This document shows, piece after piece, positions 7,241-14,203 of a stretch of 15,365 bases of DNA. The notes beneath the pieces are model-generated. The model was not told where the DNA came from and made no database searches. It saw only the letters and a program-made list of their open reading frames with translations. Location: NCBI GenBank assembly GCA_964195005.1, contig CAXMOO010000193.1, positions 1-15,365 on the forward strand, in the 5' to 3' direction. How positions within the stretch are numbered: the stretch's first letter is position 1; each line of letters begins with the position of its first letter. A program made the translations under genes and the position numbers. Source of the stretch: JAUXLW01 sp964195005. Lineage in GTDB: Bacteria > Actinomycetota > Acidimicrobiia > Spongiisociales > SHLN01.

Positions 7241-8272
7241 GTGGCTGACTCGCTGTTTTCGCTCGCCGGCCGGGACATGGCCATTGATTTGGGCACTGCC
7301 AACACCCTTGTGTATGTGCGCGGCCAGGGCATCGTTCTCAACGAACCCTCGGTGGTAGCCATAAACACTCAGACCAACCGGGCGCTGGCAGTCGGTATGG
7401 AAGCCAAACGCATGATCGGCCGCACGCCTTCGTACATCCAGGCCATCCGCCCCTTGCGAAACGGCGTCATCGCCGACTTCGACATCACCGAGAAGATGCT
7501 CCGCTACTTCATCCAAAAGGTCCACCGGCGCCGCTGGGCCCGGCCCCGCATCGTCATCTGTGTGCCGTCCGGGATCACCGGCGTGGAACGGCGAGCCGTG
7601 GAGGAGGCTGCCTATCACGCCGGAGCCAGGCGGGCCTACACGATTGAGGAGCCCATGGCGGCGGCCATCGGCGTCGGGCTTCCCGTCCACGAGCCGGCCG
7701 GTTCCATGGTCGTAGACATCGGTGGTGGCACCACCGAAGTCGCGGTCATTTCCCTCGGCGGGATTGTGGTCTCCAAGAGCATCCGCGTTGCGGGCGATGA
7801 GCTCGACGAGGCCATCATTCAGTGGGTGAAGAAGGAATACAACCTGATGCTCGGCGAACGCACGGCCGAGCAGATCAAGATGGCCATCGGTTCGGCCTAC
7901 CCCTACCGTGACGAGCCGTCCGCCGAGGTGAGAGGCCGCGATCTCATTTCTGGCTTGCCCAAAACCGTCGTTGTGTCGTCGCAGGAGATTCGGGAGGCGA
8001 TCGAGGAGCCGATGCAGGCAGTGGTCGATGCGGTCAAGTTCACACTCGACAAGACCCCACCCGAGCTTGCTGCAGACATCATGGTTCAGGGCATCGTGAT
8101 CACAGGCGGCGGGGCGCTGTTGCGAGGAACCGATGTTCGGCTCGCTCACGAGACGGGAATGCCGATTATCACTGTCGACCGTCCCCTCCATTCGGTGGTT
8201 ATGGGCTCCGGTCAAACCCTCGAGGAGTTCGACGTGCTGCAAAGTGTCCTGATTTCCTCTGCCCGTCCATAG
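7241..8272 (+). CDS. mreB: Rod shape-determining protein MreB
   Basis: Bacterial actin homologue that forms membrane-associated filaments and steers lateral wall synthesis. The actin ATPase motifs are intact: phosphate-1 AIDLGTANT (residues 14-22), phosphate-2 DIGGGTTE (159-166) and the adenosine motif GIVITGGGALLRG near residue 287. The length of 343 residues is standard. The GTG start follows AAGGGA, and the following residues MADSLFSLAGRDMAIDLG match family N-termini. The 21-bp gap to mreC and the order mreB-mreC-mreD-PBP2-rodA define the elongasome operon. It is more likely MreB than the paralogue Mbl because of this context. In Streptomyces the same position is taken by mreB, where it serves sporulation; here a role in rod shape is the default inference. 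Confidence 0.97.
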   Translation: MADSLFSLAGRDMAIDLGTANTLVYVRGQGIVLNEPSVVAINTQTNRALAVGMEAKRMIGRTPSYIQAIRPLRNGVIADFDITEKMLRYFIQKVHRRRWARPRIVICVPSGITGVERRAVEEAAYHAGARRAYTIEEPMAAAIGVGLPVHEPAGSMVVDIGGGTTEVAVISLGGIVVSKSIRVAGDELDEAIIQWVKKEYNLMLGERTAEQIKMAIGSAYPYRDEPSAEVRGRDLISGLPKTVVVSSQEIREAIEEPMQAVVDAVKFTLDKTPPELAADIMVQGIVITGGGALLRGTDVRLAHETGMPIITVDRPLHSVVMGSGQTLEEFDVLQSVLISSARP

Positions 8273-8293
8273 GACGCGGCCGGGGAGGGTCTA

Positions 8294-9175
8294 ATGCTCG
8301 CCAACCAGCGTTTCGCCCGCTCTACCGCCGTGTTTCTGACGCTGGTAACGATCGCCTTTCTCCTGATGACGTTCGACGTCCGCAGCGAGCGGGGCGGCAT
8401 CACCGGAACCCTGCGCGACGGAGCTCACACGCTGTTCGAGCCGGTCCAGGCGGCGGTCAATTCCGTGGTACGCCCTATCGACAGCTCGATTGAAGCCCTC
8501 ATCAACCTGGCCGGGCTTCGTGCTGAGAACGATCGTCTTCGCCAACAATTCGACGAGGCCACTCGGAAGCTGGCCGAGACCGAAGTGATCCGCAGCCAGA
8601 ATGAAGTTCTCCTTCAGCTCAGCCAGCTCGACCTCCCCGGCGATCTTCTCGAGCAGAGTCTCGTGGCCAGAGTCCAGTCCGGCGGTAGCTCGAACTTCGA
8701 CTTCTCCCTCGTGCTCAATAAGGGTTCAGCCGATGGCCTCGTCGAGGGCCAACCTGTGGTCAACCTGCAAGGTCTTGTGGGACGTATCGTCTCTGTCACA
8801 TCTTCGAGCTCCACGGTCAAGCTCCTCACCGACCCGGATCACGCGGTGGCTGTGCAGTTGGCCCGTTCCGGTTTTGTGGGGACTGCCTCGGGTCGCGGTG
8901 CCGGCGACTTGAAGTTCGTCAGCAGCAGGGCTGATGGACCTGTCGGGTCCGGCGAAGTGGCGGTGACCCTCGCCGGACGGTATCCGGCCGGCCTATTGGT
9001 GGGTCGCGTTGCCAAAGACGCGGCGCCGGCAATCGGGGCAGGAGTGCAGACGACCATTGAGCCGGCGGTGGACTTCAACCAGCTCGATTTCGTGAGAGTC
9101 ATCCTGTTTCTGCCCGGTACCGATCAGACCCCGGACGGAGAGGAACCAGCCCCGGCTGGTGAGTCGACGCCATGA
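8294..9175 (+). CDS. mreC: Rod shape-determining protein MreC
   Basis: Bitopic membrane protein that links cytoplasmic MreB to extracytoplasmic PBP2 and activates it. One transmembrane helix lies at about residues 11-27. A coiled coil at about 75-110 (LRAENDRLRQQFDEATRKL) follows, the region that mediates dimerisation. Then come the beta-rich domain and the conserved GRYPAGLLVGRV motif. The last 20 residues are rich in Pro, Glu and Gly and are probably disordered. The length of 293 residues fits the family. GGGGAGGG (8282-8289) is the ribosome site for ATG 8294. The stop codon overlaps mreD in ATGA. Confidence 0.95.
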   Translation: MLANQRFARSTAVFLTLVTIAFLLMTFDVRSERGGITGTLRDGAHTLFEPVQAAVNSVVRPIDSSIEALINLAGLRAENDRLRQQFDEATRKLAETEVIRSQNEVLLQLSQLDLPGDLLEQSLVARVQSGGSSNFDFSLVLNKGSADGLVEGQPVVNLQGLVGRIVSVTSSSSTVKLLTDPDHAVAVQLARSGFVGTASGRGAGDLKFVSSRADGPVGSGEVAVTLAGRYPAGLLVGRVAKDAAPAIGAGVQTTIEPAVDFNQLDFVRVILFLPGTDQTPDGEEPAPAGESTP

Positions 9176-9681
9176 GGTCCCGCTTTCTCAACATTGCCAT
9201 TGCCGTCTCCATCAGCGCGGTCATTCTGCAGACGACGTTGTTCGACCGTTACGTGGATCCCTTTGGTGTCACAGCCGATTTTGTGCTTCTGGTGGTAGTT
9301 GTGGCGTCTTTTCGTCTGGCAGAGGAAGCCGCCATGGTGCTTGGCTTCTCGGCCGGGCTGCTCAACGATTTGCTCGGCAATACCCTGCTGGGCCTCTGGG
9401 CTCTCGTGCTCACGGTGGTCGGCTATGCGGCGGTGCGCTTGCGGCCCCGCATTGAAGGGAACCCGCTTCTCACGCTGGGGGCCGTGTTCGCGCTCACTCT
9501 TGGCGGGGAGTTGTTGTTCGCAGTCCTCGGTACTCTGTTTGGCCAGCAGGTGTTCTCAGACGTGAACGCCTTCAAGAAGGTTCTGTTGGCGGCGGTTTAC
9601 AACCTCATCCTGGCAAGCGCAGTGGTGCCTTTCTTTGGCTGGTTCATGAAGCCGGAGAGTCCCTCCGGAGTCTGGGCATGA
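9172..9681 (+). CDS. mreD: Rod shape-determining protein MreD
   Basis: Small integral membrane protein of the elongasome, partner of MreC. The 169 residues are very hydrophobic, with probable helices at about 6-24, 34-48, 50-66, 70-90, 98-123 and 136-157. The family feature GLLNDLLGNTLLGLWAL is visible at about 62-78. Sequence conservation in MreD is low, so the assignment rests on length, topology and position between mreC and the PBP2 gene. The start ATG lies in the ATGA overlap with mreC, and its own stop overlaps the next gene in the same way, so translation is coupled along the operon. Confidence 0.92.
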   Translation: MRSRFLNIAIAVSISAVILQTTLFDRYVDPFGVTADFVLLVVVVASFRLAEEAAMVLGFSAGLLNDLLGNTLLGLWALVLTVVGYAAVRLRPRIEGNPLLTLGAVFALTLGGELLFAVLGTLFGQQVFSDVNAFKKVLLAAVYNLILASAVVPFFGWFMKPESPSGVWA

Positions 9682-11582
9682 TCAATCCGTGGCGTCTGGC
9701 AACCATGGCCGTCACCTTCTTCGCCTTCTTTCTCGTATTGGTGATTCGCCTCTGGTTCCTCCAGGTGGCTGCTGGTGACGAGTTCCGAGCCGACGCCGCC
9801 AGCAATCGGGTGCGCGTTACCTACCAGCAGCCACCCCGTGGTGAGATCTTCGACATCAATGGCAATCTGCTGGCCGGGAGCCGCCCCTCACAGTCGTTGT
9901 TGATGCAGCGTGCCGAAGGGTCCTCAGAGTTAGAGGAGGTGCTGGTCCAGCGCTTGGCCGTCCTGCTGGCAACCGACCAGGCCGACCTGCGCGATCGCAT
10001 TACCTCTGCCCGACCGGGTTCGGTCATCATCCTGGCGCTGGACATAACCGACGAAATCGCCTTCCAGGTCCAGGAGTTTCAAGAAGACTTCCCGGGGGTC
10101 GAGGTGGCGTTGACTCCTGTGCGGGTTTACCCCAATGGCCCGACTGCTGCTCACCTGCTCGGATACGTCGGAAAGGGGTCCGCTGCCGACCTCGAGCGCT
10201 ATGGAGACCGCATCAGGACCGATGACATCTTCGGGCGGGCCGGAGTTGAAAGGCAGTACGACACGCTGTTGCGGGGAACCGAAGGGTCGGAGGTCTTTAC
10301 CGCGAGCGCCGACCGGAGCGTCTGGCAGTTCGCAGAGGAGCGACCGGCCGAGGTGGGATGGAGCGTGGTCCTTACTGTCGACCTCGATGTGACCCGGTTG
10401 CTGGAACAGGTGCTGGTCGACGCCATCGCATCGAGCGAGGCGCTCGGGGAAGCCCCTTCGGGCAAGGCGGCCGGGGTGGTCATGGACGTCACCGACGGGT
10501 CTATCGTCGCAATGTCGTCGGTACCGAGTTACGACCCGAACGCCTTTGTCGGCACGCTCAGCCAGGCGGAGTTCGAAGTCATCCAGGAAAACGATGCGCT
10601 CCTCAATCTGGCGGTGCGGGGGACGTTCCCTCCCGGATCTACGTTCAAGGTGGTGCCTTACGTGGTGGCAGCCGAGGAGAAAGTGTGGCCGGAGGGCTTG
10701 ACGGGGCCCGAGGATGGCAAGGTATTGGAGCCCCGGCTCGAGTTCCCCTCCTTCGGCGAAGGAAGTCCCCAGGTCTTCACAGACTGGAATCCCAACCACG
10801 GTTGGACCAACCTGCACGGCGCTCTCGAGAAATCGGCCGACGTCTACTTTTGGGAGGTGGCGCTGGGCGTTTGGCAGGACCAGAGCAAAGAAGAGGACAT
10901 CATCCAGGACTATGCCCGAGACCTCGGATACGGAGCATCAACCGGTATCGATCTTCCCGGCGAGTCGGCCGGGATCATGCCGGATCGCACCTGGCGGGAG
11001 CGCCGCCACGCAGAAAACCCGGCGGCATTCCCCAACGGTGACTGGTATGGCGGCGATCTGATGAACACAGTTATCGGGCAGGGAGACATGGTGGCTAGTC
11101 CGCTGCAGATGGCGGTTTCGTATGCCGCTCTCGTGAATGGCGGCACTGTTTGGCGGCCCCGGGTTGTCGGCCACTTTGTCGACGGCCAGGGGCGGATAGT
11201 GGATCGGAGAGAGCCGGCCGCAGTGCGCAAGCTGGACCTGGCCCCGGAGACCATTGCCTCCCTGCGCCAGGACCTCGCCGGGGTCGTGGCGCGAGGCACA
11301 GCCGCGGGAGCGTTCAGAGGCTCGCCTTACCTCGAGCAAATCGGAGGCAAGACCGGCACTGCTCAGATCGGTCCTGCCGTCGACGATATCGATACGTCGT
11401 GGTTCATTGGCATTTCCCACATCAGCGATCCCCGCTATGTGGTGGTCATCGTGGTCGACGAGGGTGGTGGTGGTTCGGCGGTGGCGGCCCCTGCTGCCCG
11501 CCGGGTCCTCGAATATCTGCTCGACCCGGCGACGGCTCCTGCTATCCGCCAGGAGGCTCAGGCTGCGGGGACAATCCGATGA
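9678..11582 (+). CDS. mrdA: Penicillin-binding protein 2 (peptidoglycan D,D-transpeptidase)
   Basis: Class B penicillin-binding protein that cross-links new peptidoglycan during elongation; partner of RodA. It has an uncleaved membrane anchor at about residues 7-28. The pedestal domain follows, beginning with the conserved PPRGEIFDINGNLLA. The transpeptidase domain carries STFK (Ser321 to Lys324, nucleophile Ser321), SAD (386-388) and KTG (558-560). SxD in place of SxN is usual in this subfamily. The length of 634 residues is normal. The ATG starts in the mreD stop (ATGA), and its own stop overlaps rodA in ATGA. An FtsI-type division protein is less likely, because the neighbours are mreBCD and rodA. 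The C-terminal 15 residues are Ala- and Glu-rich. Confidence 0.95.
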   Translation: MINPWRLATMAVTFFAFFLVLVIRLWFLQVAAGDEFRADAASNRVRVTYQQPPRGEIFDINGNLLAGSRPSQSLLMQRAEGSSELEEVLVQRLAVLLATDQADLRDRITSARPGSVIILALDITDEIAFQVQEFQEDFPGVEVALTPVRVYPNGPTAAHLLGYVGKGSAADLERYGDRIRTDDIFGRAGVERQYDTLLRGTEGSEVFTASADRSVWQFAEERPAEVGWSVVLTVDLDVTRLLEQVLVDAIASSEALGEAPSGKAAGVVMDVTDGSIVAMSSVPSYDPNAFVGTLSQAEFEVIQENDALLNLAVRGTFPPGSTFKVVPYVVAAEEKVWPEGLTGPEDGKVLEPRLEFPSFGEGSPQVFTDWNPNHGWTNLHGALEKSADVYFWEVALGVWQDQSKEEDIIQDYARDLGYGASTGIDLPGESAGIMPDRTWRERRHAENPAAFPNGDWYGGDLMNTVIGQGDMVASPLQMAVSYAALVNGGTVWRPRVVGHFVDGQGRIVDRREPAAVRKLDLAPETIASLRQDLAGVVARGTAAGAFRGSPYLEQIGGKTGTAQIGPAVDDIDTSWFIGISHISDPRYVVVIVVDEGGGGSAVAAPAARRVLEYLLDPATAPAIRQEAQAAGTIR

Positions 11583-12742
11583 CGGCGTGGGTCCGAACCC
11601 GCGGAGTGGTGGCAAGCTCGTACGAGGCTCGCCGCCCGGATCTGGTGCTAGCGCTCGCACTGCTGCTGTTGGGCGTTCTCAGTGTGCTCATGATCTACTC
11701 GGCTTCAGCTCCGCAGGCCGAGGTTCTGGGAGGGGACACCGTTGCCGAAGCGAGGCGGCAGGCTGTGATCGTTTTCGTTGGCCTGGCGATGTTCGGGCTT
11801 GGCTCTGTGGCCTGGCATCGCTCGCTCCATACCGCGGCTCCTTTCCTCTACGTCGGTGCTGTGATCTCGCTATGGGCCGTCTTGCTCTTTGGAACAGTGG
11901 TGAACGGAGCTCAGAGCTGGTTCCCGGTGGGGAGTTTCCGTTTCCAGCCGTCAGAGTGGGCCAAGCTTGCCGTGATTCTGGTCCTGGCTGCCGTCCTGGC
12001 CCCCGCGGCCGAAAACAGGGTCGGCTGGCGTCGGGTGGGGCTGGCGTTATTGATCCTGGCCTTGCCTGTTTTCCTCATTGCCCGCCAGCCGGACCTCGGC
12101 ACGCTGGTGGTATTCGGGGTGCTGACGTTGGTGATGCTTTTTGCGGCCGGAGCTTCCCTCCGCGAGCTCGGACTGATCGCCGGCAGCGGCGCCCTGATGT
12201 CCTTGTTCGCCTATCAACGAGGTTGGCTGGGCCTCGTGGAAGTCAGAATCGACGCCTGGCTCAATCCTGAAAAGTTTGCCCTCGCCAGCGCCTTCCAAAC
12301 CGAGCAGAGCAAGATCGCCATCGGCAGCGGTGGATTCTCCGGCAACGGCCTGTTCGAGGGCACCCAGACCAACCTGGCCTTCATTCCGGAGCAAACCACC
12401 GACTTCATCTTCACAGCGGTCGGTGAGCAGCTGGGCTTCATCGGTGGTGCCCTGCTCCTGACGATATACGGGGTGATCGTGTGGCGGCTGCTGCGGACGG
12501 TGGCTGTCGCCGAGGATCGCTTCGGCATGCTGGTCGCGACGGGAGTCGCGGGCATGATTGCCTTCCACGTCTTTATCAACGTCGGCATGACCCTGGGCCT
12601 GCTGCCGGTGACGGGGATTCCCCTCCCGTTCATGTCGGCGGGTGGATCTTCGTTCAGCGCCATGGCTCTCGGGCTCGGGGTGGTGCACGGAATCTGGTTG
12701 CATCGAAGCAAGGTGCCTCCCCGGCGTCGCACCCTCGCCTGA
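11579..12742 (+). CDS. rodA: Rod shape-determining protein RodA (SEDS peptidoglycan glycosyltransferase)
   Basis: SEDS-family multipass membrane enzyme that polymerises lipid II into glycan strands together with PBP2. The frame shows about ten hydrophobic helices. Family motifs are GAQSWF..FRFQPSEWAKL, RQPDLGT, FIPEQTTDFIFTAVGEQLGFIG and GIPLPFMSAGGSS. The conserved catalytic aspartate of SEDS proteins is Asp275 in the TTDF motif. The open frame extends far upstream to about 11150 in another frame of PBP2, but ATG 11579 is chosen because it forms an ATGA overlap with the PBP2 stop and gives 387 residues, the family length. The role in elongation rather than division (FtsW) is inferred from the operon. 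Confidence 0.95.
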   Translation: MTAWVRTRGVVASSYEARRPDLVLALALLLLGVLSVLMIYSASAPQAEVLGGDTVAEARRQAVIVFVGLAMFGLGSVAWHRSLHTAAPFLYVGAVISLWAVLLFGTVVNGAQSWFPVGSFRFQPSEWAKLAVILVLAAVLAPAAENRVGWRRVGLALLILALPVFLIARQPDLGTLVVFGVLTLVMLFAAGASLRELGLIAGSGALMSLFAYQRGWLGLVEVRIDAWLNPEKFALASAFQTEQSKIAIGSGGFSGNGLFEGTQTNLAFIPEQTTDFIFTAVGEQLGFIGGALLLTIYGVIVWRLLRTVAVAEDRFGMLVATGVAGMIAFHVFINVGMTLGLLPVTGIPLPFMSAGGSSFSAMALGLGVVHGIWLHRSKVPPRRRTLA

Positions 12743-12743
12743 G

Positions 12744-12767
12744 CGCGGCCGATAGTTTCGGCCTGCG
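12744..12767 (+). terminator. Stem-loop between convergent rodA and tdk
   Basis: CGCGGCCGA (12744-12752) pairs with TCGGCC (12758-12763) and, after a bulged T, GCG (12765-12767), around a five-base loop. It starts one base past the rodA stop, in the 83-bp gap between convergent genes. There is no U-tract. A role as a bidirectional terminator is inferred from position only. Confidence 0.4.
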
Positions 12768-12825
12768 TTGCTGTCGCGCCCCACGGCTCACTCTCTCGTA
12801 ATAAGACCGGTCGTCCCGGGGCGCG

Positions 12826-13407
12826 CTATATGTCGAGGGAGGACTGGGTCGGTTCCTTGGGGTCGTAGCAGATACGGCAGCGGGCTTCATAGGAGTCGGT
12901 TGCCCCCAACACCACCAGCTCATCTGACTCGATGACTCTTTGAGTGAACATGCCAGGGCCGCCGCACCGGTGGCACACGGCCAGGAGCTTGGACACATAC
13001 TCGGACCGGGTCATGAGCTCGGGTATTGGGCCAAATGGGCGGCCGAGATAGTCGAGGTCGAGGCCGGCCACGATGATCTGCTTGCCAAGGCCGGCTAGCT
13101 GTTCGGCGACCGGCACCAGACCATGGTCGAAGAACTGGCCTTCGTCGACACCGACGATGACGGTCTTGTCTCCCACCTTATGAAGCAGCTCCTGTGAGGA
13201 TGCAACCGGCTCGGCGTCGACGGACAACGAGGAGTGTGAGACCAACTTGGTTTCCGCATACCTGGTGTCGACTTCGGGTTTGAAAGCCTGAACAACCACG
13301 CGGGCGATCTGATACCGGACGAGGCGCCGGATCAACTCTTCGCTCTTCCCGGAGAACATGGGACCGGTGATGACCTCGATCCATCCTCGTTCTCCACGCC
13401 GATACAT
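12826..13407 (-). CDS. tdk: Thymidine kinase
   Basis: Type II thymidine kinase (TK1-like), which salvages thymidine to dTMP using ATP. The P-loop GPMFSGKS is at residues 15-22. The catalytic Glu89 is in DEGQFF (88-93). The zinc site has Cys145, Cys148, Cys177 and Cys180. The substrate lasso region GLDLDYLGRPFGPIPELM is complete. The product has 193 residues from ATG 13407; GTG 13413 would add two residues. No Shine-Dalgarno sequence precedes either start, and a 7-bp repeat array begins 19 bp upstream of the ATG. A possible -10 (TATGCT) lies eight bases upstream of the ATG, so I prefer that start and a leaderless or near-leaderless mRNA. It lies alone on the minus strand, convergent with rodA and divergent from rne. 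Confidence 0.95.
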   Translation of the reverse strand: MYRRGERGWIEVITGPMFSGKSEELIRRLVRYQIARVVVQAFKPEVDTRYAETKLVSHSSLSVDAEPVASSQELLHKVGDKTVIVGVDEGQFFDHGLVPVAEQLAGLGKQIIVAGLDLDYLGRPFGPIPELMTRSEYVSKLLAVCHRCGGPGMFTQRVIESDELVVLGATDSYEARCRICYDPKEPTQSSLDI

Positions 13408-13415
13408 GGGCACGC

Positions 13416-13421
13416 AGCATA
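13416..13421 (-). promoter_or_regulatory. Possible -10 element of tdk
   Basis: On the minus strand TATGCT fits TAnnnT, eight bases before ATG 13407. CTGACT units of the adjacent array resemble a -35 but occur at 13- and 20-bp spacing, not 17, so no -35 is claimed. Basis: sequence pattern and position only. Confidence 0.3.
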
Positions 13422-13425
13422 GTTG

Positions 13426-13488
13426 GCAGTCAGCAGTCAGCAGTCAGCAGTCAGCAGTCGGCAGTCGGCAGGAGGCAGGAGGCAGGAG
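13426..13488 (+). repeat. Nine-unit 7-bp tandem array (left arm)
   Basis: Nine uninterrupted heptamers: GCAGTCA four times, GCAGTCG twice, GCAGGAG three times. The units are grouped by type, not mixed. It begins 18 bp from the tdk ATG, on the promoter side. Members of the same repeat family occur at 2002-2069 and 13911-13973. Confidence 0.93.
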
Positions 13489-13521
13489 CCCTCCTGCGGA
13501 GCGGAGTCTTCGCAGCGGAGT

Positions 13522-13540
13522 GGGAGGGGGTAGGGGTGGG
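13522..13540 (+). other. G-quadruplex motif
   Basis: Plus-strand GGGAGGGGGTAGGGGTGGG has four runs of three to five G with loops of 1, 2 and 1 bases, the pattern of a stable parallel quadruplex. It lies about 115 bp upstream of tdk. An inverted partner ACCCCCTCCC (13721-13730) matches GGGAGGGGGT perfectly, so a 10-bp stem across 190 bp is an alternative fold. Confidence 0.7.
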
Positions 13541-13720
13541 TGGTGCCTATCAACAGCAGGAGTGCCAAAAGCTTGTCTTCTCGAGGAATTGTTGCTTCTA
13601 AGTGACCTTGTACGGGGCGGTGCCCAACAATTAGCTGTTGGTTCGGTGCGTGCCTGACCGGCCGTGTTTCAACCCTCGGGTCTCACCAACGCTTCACTCA
13701 GGGTGCCGTTGTTGGGAACC

Positions 13721-13766
13721 ACCCCCTCCCAGCCTCCCCACTTCGTTTCACTCCGTGGGAGAGGAG
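13721..13766 (+). repeat. C-rich inverted counterpart of the G-rich tract
   Basis: ACCCCCTCCC (13721-13730) is the reverse complement of 13522-13531. The following CCTCCCCAC (13733-13741) pairs imperfectly with GTGGGAGAGG (13755-13764). Reverse-complemented, the segment resembles 13486-13531 only loosely, suggesting a degenerate inverted copy. Confidence 0.45.
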
Positions 13767-13832
13767 CAAATTCCAGTCGGCAGTGCCTGCCTGTTCTTCG
13801 CCTGACGGCTCATCACTGGTCGACCGTTGGTG

Positions 13833-13883
13833 GTGGCGCAGAGCTCCGCTTGCGGAGTTGGTGAACGCTCCGCTCTGCGCCAC
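13833..13883 (+). repeat. Compound stem-loop in the element core
   Basis: GTGGCGCAGAG (13833-13843) pairs perfectly with CTCTGCGCCAC (13873-13883). Nested inside is a second hairpin CTCCG/CGGAG (13844-13848 with 13853-13857, loop CTTG), stacked directly on the outer stem. The remaining 15 bases are an internal spacer. No U-tract follows. It could be a structured RNA motif or a protein-binding palindrome in the element. Confidence 0.6.
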
Positions 13884-13910
13884 GGCTGGCGGTGCCGACC
13901 CGCTAATCCC

Positions 13911-13973
13911 TGACCGCCGACTGCTTCTTGCTGACTGCCGATTGCCGATCGCCGACTGCTGACTGCTTTTTGC
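13911..13973 (-). repeat. Nine-unit 7-bp tandem array (right arm, inverted)
   Basis: Read on the minus strand: GCAAAAA, GCAGTCA, GCAGTCG, GCGATCG, GCAATCG, GCAGTCA, GCAAGAA, GCAGTCG, GCGGTCA. It has the same number of units as the left arm and opposite orientation, but more divergent copies. It ends about 70 bp before the possible rne promoter. Confidence 0.9.
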
Positions 13974-14041
13974 TTGGAATGAATCCTCTCCGCGTGAGGT
14001 TGAAGAAATCGGTACACCTGATCGAGAAGCTTGCCGAAGCC

Positions 14042-14077
14042 TGGTAAGGTGAAATCACGAGCCGTCAACCGGCTCGT
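14042..14077 (+). promoter_or_regulatory. Possible extended -10 promoter of rne with a hairpin at the RNA 5' end
   Basis: TGGTAAGGT (14042-14050) fits an extended -10 (TGn followed by TAnnnT); no -35 at 17 bp is evident. RNA would begin near 14057, exactly where ACGAGCCG (14057-14064) pairs with CGGCTCGT (14070-14077) in an 8-bp stem with loop TCAAC. The leader to ATG 14204 would be about 147 bases. This position is suggestive of regulation of RNase E/G on its own leader, as known in E. coli, but that is inference. Confidence 0.4.
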
Positions 14078-14203
14078 ACCTCGTACACCAAACGACGGAG
14101 CGACAACGCATGCGTCACGAACTCGATACTCTATCGCCCGACGCCGTGTCACCTCGTTTCCTACAGATCAATGGGCGCAACCGCGCTCTCAAGGAGAGAA
14201 TTA

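Larger units (their letters stand above)
13426..13973. mobile_element. Candidate 548-bp repeat element bounded by inverted heptamer arrays
   Basis: Two arrays of nine 7-bp units face each other (13426-13488 plus, 13911-13973 minus), bracketing a 422-bp core (13489-13910). The core is rich in hairpins and contains a G-quadruplex motif. Frames crossing it give low-complexity peptides derived from the repeats and lack good ribosome sites; I call it non-coding. No transposase and no clear target duplication were seen; TTG occurs just outside both ends, too short to count. It may be a non-autonomous element or only two linked repeat arrays. Together with 13974-14203 this accounts for the long gene-free stretch between tdk and rne. 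Confidence 0.4.

Noticed and set aside
7097..8242. 381-codon minus-strand frame opposite mreB
   Set aside because: It mirrors mreB codons in GC-rich DNA and its peptide has no recognisable domain.
10830..10841. SAD instead of SxN in PBP2 as a catalytic defect
   Set aside because: SxD is usual in this class of PBP2 proteins and the other motifs are intact.
11150..11578. N-terminal extension of rodA
   Set aside because: The upstream part lies in an alternate frame of PBP2 and translates to an Arg/Gly-rich non-SEDS sequence; ATG 11579 in ATGA gives the family length.
13358..13657. Plus-strand open frame of 99 codons over the left array
   Set aside because: Its peptide is a product of the 7-bp repeats (SQQSAVG-like), it begins inside tdk on the opposite strand, and has no ribosome site.
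13426..13973. CRISPR array
   Set aside because: Repeat units are 7 bp and contiguous, without spacers of 25-40 bp, and no cas genes are present.
13420..13980. Target-site duplication flanking the candidate element
   Set aside because: Only TTG is shared just outside both ends, too short to mean anything.
13748..14152. Minus-strand open frame of 134 codons
   Set aside because: It crosses the right array and the rne promoter region, has low-complexity repeat-derived residues, and resembles no family I know.
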